From assembly GCA_016219275.1 (NCBI GenBank), contig JACRBM010000013.1, forward strand, positions 31,676 to 95,675: a stretch of 64,000 nucleotides of DNA, given 5' to 3'. Made by a program: the position numbers and the translations under genes. The notes beneath the pieces are model-generated. The model was given only the letters and a program-made list of their open reading frames with translations. It ran no database searches and had not been told where the DNA came from. Of this stretch, positions 60,528-64,000 are shown one piece after another. The stretch is from Chloroflexota bacterium (GTDB lineage: Bacteria > Chloroflexota > Anaerolineae > UBA4142). Position 1 is the first letter of the stretch, and every line of letters begins with the position of its first letter.

Positions 60528-61362
60528 TGTTCACTACCCCACTGTTCCCAGTCCCACTACTCTTGCGTTCCGCTTCGCCCAAATACGCTTTAATCACCGC
60601 GGAGTGATGTCGAATCTCGTCCGGGGTACCTTCGGCAATCTCGACGCCGAAATCGAGGACGACGATGCGATGCGCGATGTCCATCACGAGACCCATATCG
60701 TGTTCGACGAGCATGATCGTCATTTTGCGTCGTTCGTGAATGTCGAGGATGAAACGCGCCATGTCCTCTTTTTCTTCGACGTTCATGCCTGCCATCGGCT
60801 CGTCGAGCAAGAGAAGTTTCGGTTCGAGCGCGAGCGCGCGTCCCAGTTCGACGCGTTTGCGGAGTCCGTACGGCAATGCGCCGACGACGGCTTTGCGGAT
60901 GTGTTCCATTTCGAGGAAATCAATGATCTCTTCGATCACGCGGCGATGTTCGATTTCTTCGCGCTGCGCGGGACCAAAATAGAGCATACTCGCGAGCATA
61001 GTCTGTTTCATCTGAATATGCCGCGCCGCCATCAAATTATCGAGCGCGGTCATCCCGGTGTAGAGAGCGATGTTCTGAAACGTGCGCGCAATACCGAGGT
61101 GGGGGATTTGGTGCGTGGGCGTCCGCACGAGATCGCGACCTTGAAAATGAATCTTGCCGCGTTGCGGACGATAGAATCCATTGAGGCAGTTGAGCGCGCT
61201 AGTTTTGCCAGCGCCATTGGGACCAATTAGCGCGAGGATTTCGCCGGGGTAGATGTCAAAACTGACCCCCGCCAGCGCGGCAAGCCCGCCAAAGTGCAGA
61301 TGCAGGTTTTCGGCTCGCAACAGTGGAGAACGTGCGAGAGGAGCATTGGGCAACGTCGTCAT
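60517..61362 (-). CDS. livG: Branched-chain-type ABC transporter ATPase LivG
   Basis: 281 residues. Walker A GPNGAGKTSALNCLNG (about 47-62), ARTFQNIALYTGMTALDNLM (LivG marker, about 92-111), signature-region LPYGLRKRVELGRALA (near 160) and Walker B LLLLDEPMAGMN (about 181). The C-terminal tail SSGTGNSGVVNSEQ is encoded by a tandem repeat and its last 11 bases overlap the predicted synthetase start. It is the first gene of the liv cluster, behind the promoter at 61625-61598. Confidence 0.93.
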   Translation of the reverse strand: MTTLPNAPLARSPLLRAENLHLHFGGLAALAGVSFDIYPGEILALIGPNGAGKTSALNCLNGFYRPQRGKIHFQGRDLVRTPTHQIPHLGIARTFQNIALYTGMTALDNLMAARHIQMKQTMLASMLYFGPAQREEIEHRRVIEEIIDFLEMEHIRKAVVGALPYGLRKRVELGRALALEPKLLLLDEPMAGMNVEEKEDMARFILDIHERRKMTIMLVEHDMGLVMDIAHRIVVLDFGVEIAEGTPDEIRHHSAVIKAYLGEAERKSSGTGNSGVVNSEQ

Positions 61363-61421
61363 TACCCCCCATTCATCACGCGTTTGGTTGGAAGATTACG
61401 GTGAACGGACTATAAAAACAA

Positions 61422-61470
61422 CATCGTCATTCCCGCCGTTCGTATTACGTCGCGCGGTAGAATGACGATG
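61422..61470. repeat. Inverted repeat in the liv leader
   Basis: CATCGTCATTC (61422-61432) and GAATGACGATG (61460-61470) enclose 27 bases that include CCCGCCG and CGCGCGG. It is of the GTCATTCCCGC dispersed type. It lies in the 5' leader of the liv transcript. The gap 61363-61658 holds this, a promoter and no gene. Confidence 0.7.
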
Positions 61471-61597
61471 ACCTTGCCTTGCGAATGGCGCCCCTAGGAG
61501 TGCACTTGTCCGACCGCTATATCGTTCGACAGTCATCGTCTTTCGGAAACGAATGCTCGTTGTTTCTCAAGAACTCGAGGTCGGTTTCGATGACCGC

Positions 61598-61625
61598 ATT
61601 ATAAAGAGAATGGCATAAAAGTCAA
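61598..61625 (-). promoter_or_regulatory. Promoter of the liv operon
   Basis: Minus strand: TTGACT (61625-61620), a 16-base spacer and a perfect TATAAT (61603-61598). It predicts a leader of about 230 bases before livG. Confidence 0.8.
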
Positions 61626-61658
61626 TTGCCCTGGCGATTTGTTTTCGTTACCGACGAA

Positions 61659-62030
61659 TCAAAACACGTACCCTCGCTTGACCCAGTAATGCCAATCCGC
61701 GACAGCTTCGCGCGTCTCCTTATCGGTCTGCGTAATCGGCTCGACTTGGCTCAGGGGAATTGCAAGGTTGCGTTTTTCCCACCGCGTCTCGACAAACATT
61801 TCGTGTTCACACTCACTCGTCGGCGCCATGCCCAGAATTTCCATCGCATCACCTTTGCGGAGGACCGAGATGGCGCGCTCCTCGATGCAACGCGCGGTAA
61901 ATGGAAACTGGATCGTGTCCTGCAAATAATAATACCAGCCCATTGCTTGCTCTTCGGGTCCATTCGCGTCCACGATGATTTCATCATAGATGCGTTGTTC
62001 GCGCTTGGGATCTTTTTCTACCGGTCGCAT
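61659..62030 (-). CDS. CcbP-type calcium-binding protein
   Basis: 123 residues of the family typified by Anabaena CcbP (calcium-binding protein CcbP). Recognised from IYDEIIVDANGPEEQAMGWY, then YYLQDTIQFPFTA, LRKGDAMEILGMAP, and the closing DWHYWVKRGY. It is rich in acidic residues, as expected for low-affinity Ca2+ binding. In Anabaena CcbP buffers Ca2+ in heterocyst development; in non-cyanobacteria the role is unknown. ATG 62030 follows GGGGGTGA. It is the last gene of a run with the L12-like and hypothetical genes, 7 bases after the former. Confidence 0.8.
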   Translation of the reverse strand: MRPVEKDPKREQRIYDEIIVDANGPEEQAMGWYYYLQDTIQFPFTARCIEERAISVLRKGDAMEILGMAPTSECEHEMFVETRWEKRNLAIPLSQVEPITQTDKETREAVADWHYWVKRGYVF

Positions 62031-62037
62031 TTGATTA

Positions 62038-62298
62038 TCACCCCCTGACCAAACCATCCACAAAATCTTTTGACAGGCGCAAGCCCGCGCCAGTCAGTTG
62101 CGTTACACGCTTGACTGCTAGCACGTTGTTACCTTGTCGCACAAGCGTCCGTAGTTCAAGCACAATCTCATCGGGTAGTTTGATCGCCTGGGTTTTGGGG
62201 TCGTATGGAAAAGGGGGAACGGTTTTCTTACGGGCGCGTTCAAATTCCGCTTCGAGCATTTGCAGAATCAAAGGTTCAGCGCGGCGTTTCTTAGCCAT
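62038..62298 (-). CDS. Stand-alone ribosomal L7/L12 C-terminal-like domain protein
   Basis: 86 residues. A basic N-terminal segment is followed by LVRQGNNVLAVKRVTQLTGA and GLRLSKDFVDGLV (about 52-84), which match the C-terminal helix-rich domain of ribosomal protein L7/L12 but without its N-terminal dimerisation part. Such single-domain paralogues occur in several phyla and their role is not known. It overlaps the upstream gene by 8 bases. Confidence 0.72.
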   Translation of the reverse strand: MAKKRRAEPLILQMLEAEFERARKKTVPPFPYDPKTQAIKLPDEIVLELRTLVRQGNNVLAVKRVTQLTGAGLRLSKDFVDGLVRG

Positions 62299-62581
62299 TC
62301 GCTTCCATCCATTTCTCTAGTCCATTTTCCAACGCGCACAATGCGTGGTCGAGCGACGGATAACTGAATGTGCCCTCCCACACCATTCCCCCGGCATCTA
62401 GCGCGCGGACGAATGCTCCGCTGAAATCATCTTGTTGTCCGATCTCAATCCAGCCACGTTCATTGATCCATTCGGCAATCGTCGGGAATGATTGCTCAAA
62501 GTTGAATGGAGTCTGCGGTACGGCTTTCGCTGTGGCTGGCTTTTGTGTTAAAGATTTGTTGAGCGAATTCTTCTTCGGCAT
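62291..62581 (-). CDS. Small hypothetical protein
   Basis: 96 residues from ATG 62581 (MPKKNSLNKSLTQK). A basic, disordered-looking N-terminus of about 30 residues is followed by a compact domain (FPTIAEWINERGWIEIGQQDDFSGAFVRALDAGG, ending LENGLEKWMEANG). No family recognised. Overlap with the L12-like gene downstream and similar codon use support it as a real gene of the same operon. Confidence 0.6.
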   Translation of the reverse strand: MPKKNSLNKSLTQKPATAKAVPQTPFNFEQSFPTIAEWINERGWIEIGQQDDFSGAFVRALDAGGMVWEGTFSYPSLDHALCALENGLEKWMEANG

Positions 62582-62680
62582 CGTACTATCTCTTCTCCAA
62601 CTCTTTCGCTTGTTGCTCTGCGGGCGCAATGACCTTGTCGCTGAGCGAAGGGAGGAAATCCGCGATATTGATTGTGTGGG

Positions 62681-63265
62681 TTAGGTTTCTTTTCCTTGAT
62701 GAAGCGCAACGTAAATGGCGGCGGCGATCCCTAGGCGACGGTCAAGGAGATGCGCGGCATCCATGCTGAAATCAATCACCAACTCGTAACTCATCATCTT
62801 GACCTTTTGGCGCAATTCCGCCACGAGCGTATCCCCGACCGTGATATTCATTTGTTGCGGCAGATCGTTGCCCAGCATCTGGCGTAAGATGGACTGCCCC
62901 ATGCTTTTTTCAAACACCTTGCCGATTGGTTTGTCCTCCGCATCCGTGATGTGCCAGGCATCTTTGACAATCTCAGAGACGGTATCCGCCGCCATACCTA
63001 GCCCGCCAATCTTTTGTCCAGTTTCGGCGTCAATCACCTCAGTGTGAAATAACTTGTTATCGCTTTGCTTGAGCGTTAGAATTTCTTGTTTCTTTTGTTC
63101 GTCCGTCCACGCGTGCGTCGTCACATCGGGCGGAATCCACTGGGATTTTTCTTCGATGAAGAGCAAGGGAGTGTCGTTTTGCGAACCATAGAGGCGATAC
63201 TTGGCACTGATCGCCAGTCCCTGTCGTTTGAGAACGTACCCCGATTGCGAAAATACAGCGTGCAT
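62681..63265 (-). CDS. LURP-one-related/scramblase-like protein
   Basis: 194 residues. The pattern of a 12-stranded barrel with a central helix, FSQSGYVLKRQGLAISAKYRLYG at the start, ITDAEDKPIGKVFEKS in the middle, and VKMMSYELVIDFSMDAAHLLDRRLGIAAAIYVALH as the last strand and helix, fits the LURP-one/tubby-like family (DUF567). Bacterial members (YxjI type) have no established function. ATG 63265 has AAGGAG 9 bases upstream and is preferred to ATG 63274, which abuts it. Confidence 0.72.
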   Translation of the reverse strand: MHAVFSQSGYVLKRQGLAISAKYRLYGSQNDTPLLFIEEKSQWIPPDVTTHAWTDEQKKQEILTLKQSDNKLFHTEVIDAETGQKIGGLGMAADTVSEIVKDAWHITDAEDKPIGKVFEKSMGQSILRQMLGNDLPQQMNITVGDTLVAELRQKVKMMSYELVIDFSMDAAHLLDRRLGIAAAIYVALHQGKET

Positions 63266-63387
63266 AATGGTCATCTCCTTGTTAAAGCGGGTTCAAGTTT
63301 TTGCGATTCAGGTCGGCGACTCGTCGCACAATGGAACCAGAATCAGCGATATATAATTGGGCGAGTAAATTTTGTGCGGATCGTCTT

Positions 63388-63789
63388 TTATCGTTTTGCA
63401 ACCATGGGCTTGATCGTATCCCAGGCGACGCCTCCGACACAAAAAAGCCCGAACAGAATACCAACGATTCCATTGAACGTCATTTCCCCTCGTGAAGTAA
63501 TCGTGCTACCGGGCGAACTGGGGTCATAATACACGGTGATTTCTTGTCCCGGTTCATATTTGTCCGTCCCGTTAAAGGAATCGGAATAGCGGGTGTTGCC
63601 TACCTGGTACTCGTACATCCCGCTGTAGTAGATTCCATCCTTCGCTGACACCGGCGCCAAGATTTTTGCCGGCACGCTGAGCCAACTCGAAGTATTTGTT
63701 CGCAGTGCGTCAAGCCCCCAAACAATGATTGCCACGCCAAACACCACTACAAAAATTTTGATTACAAGACTCGTTGTTGTGTTTTTCAC
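63388..63789 (-). CDS. DUF3592 membrane protein
   Basis: 133 residues from GTG 63789, which has GGGAG 6 bases upstream. One membrane helix near the N-terminus (LVIKIFVVVFGVAIIVWGLD, about 7-26), a beta-sandwich-like extracytoplasmic segment with YEYQVGNTRYSDSF and VYYDPSSPGST (DUF3592 hallmark, about 55-97), and a second helix (IVGILFGLFCVGGVAW, about 106-121). Function unknown. A longer frame to 63855 would start inside a repeat. Confidence 0.75.
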   Translation of the reverse strand: MKNTTTSLVIKIFVVVFGVAIIVWGLDALRTNTSSWLSVPAKILAPVSAKDGIYYSGMYEYQVGNTRYSDSFNGTDKYEPGQEITVYYDPSSPGSTITSRGEMTFNGIVGILFGLFCVGGVAWDTIKPMVAKR

Positions 63790-63843
63790 TTTGGTCTCCC
63801 TTAAATTTGTTATTCTGATTCTCACTGTTGCGCGCGCAGACCG

Positions 63844-63918
63844 ACCTCTCCCCAACCCTCTCCTAAAAGGAGAGGGAGTAATTCTCCCCTTCCCTCGAAG
63901 GGAAGGGGACGGGGGTTA
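63844..63918. repeat. Dispersed C/T-rich palindromic repeat
   Basis: ACCTCTCCCCAACCCTCTCC followed by complementary AGGAGAGGG, then CTCCCCTTCCCTCGAAGGGA and GGGGTTAGGT. Two nested hairpins. It reaches the hsdS stop codon on the minus strand. Confidence 0.85.
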
Positions 63919-64000
63919 GGTCGCAAACGCCCTGTGCAACAACGTTTGAAACAAATGCTCCGCCTGCCGTTCCGCTTCCCGTTGTTGCGCGCGCAGACCG
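63916..64000 (-). CDS. hsdS: C-terminal end of a type I restriction specificity subunit (HsdS), cut by window edge
   Basis: From the right edge the minus strand reads GLRAQQREAERQAEHLFQTL and LHRAFAT before a TAA (63918-63916). This is the coiled-coil tail typical of HsdS proteins, which recognise the target sequence of type I restriction-modification systems. The rest lies outside. The stop codon is supplied by the repeat at 63844-63918, and the first 17 bases of this segment (63984-64000) recur at 63827-63843. Confidence 0.7.
   Translation of the reverse strand, partial: GLRAQQREAERQAEHLFQTLLHRAFAT

Noticed and set aside
62587..62676. Minus-strand open stretch reading TINIADFLPSLSDKVIAPA before a TAG
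   Set aside because: Protein-like, but no start codon or ribosome-binding site opens it between the LURP-one-like gene and the 96-residue gene; possibly decayed coding sequence.

Overview
The window (about 57% GC) reads as a chromosomal piece of a bacterium most likely from the Chloroflexota (Anaerolineae-like). This is inferred from the gene content, from the Pro/Thr/Ala-rich linkers behind lipoprotein signals, and from intergenic DNA packed with short tandem and palindromic repeats. No rRNA, tRNA, CRISPR array or complete mobile element was seen. Most genes lie on the minus strand; the plus-strand blocks are 25.4-31.8 kb and 38.9-51.4 kb.

Layout. 0-4.1 kb: potassium block with two single-domain TrkA proteins, a UspA protein and a KimA-like K+ importer behind a strong promoter and an attenuator-like hairpin. 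4.1-7.2 kb: purine nucleoside phosphorylase, a Uma2 nuclease, a PH-SHOCT membrane protein and an XerC/D-type recombinase lacking the usual hairpin lysine. 7.4-9.6 kb: glmS with its own terminator and, upstream, an RNA that matches the glmS self-cleaving ribozyme core but carries a two-hairpin insertion. 9.6-20.4 kb: a nine-gene minus-strand run transcribed TPR protein, cdaA, cdaR, YfhO, AmaP-like, scpB, rluB, cmk, plsC; cdaA/cdaR make and tune c-di-AMP, the second messenger known in other bacteria to control KimA and Trk/Ktr transporters. 20.5-23.6 kb: argF, an HD protein, a YfcE-like phosphoesterase and a membrane protein.

23.6-28 kb: an exported heptaheme cytochrome and, divergently, a YVTN beta-propeller lipoprotein with a promoter that predicts a leaderless mRNA. 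28-31.8 kb: HAD phosphatase, small P-loop kinase, EEP phosphatase and hutH, tightly coupled. 31.8-38.4 kb (minus): ABC-2 exporter with a DUF4337-like protein, a GGDEF cyclase, an AAA ATPase remnant, a TPR/zinc-ribbon protein, a 45-residue membrane protein missed by size cut-offs, and a DUF917 protein.

38.6-51.4 kb (plus): a peptide-type ABC importer (SBP, dppB, dppC, dppD, dppF) interrupted by an EamA transporter, a remnant of the dppD 5' end and a methyltransferase, then a DUF1177 protein and hydantoinase/oxoprolinase subunits HyuA and HyuB. Four junctions from dppD to hyuB carry related GCGAAT palindromes. The set suggests uptake and ring opening of hydantoin- or oxoproline-like compounds. 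51.4-61.4 kb (minus): a branched-chain-type ABC importer (livG, livH, livM, SBP, livF) with a long-chain-type acyl-CoA synthetase, a PaaK-like protein and a FabH-like ketosynthase, suggesting import of a carboxylic acid and its CoA activation. 61.6-64 kb: small soluble genes (CcbP-type calcium binding, a stand-alone L7/L12-like domain, LURP-one-like, DUF3592) and the tail of an hsdS gene cut by the window edge.
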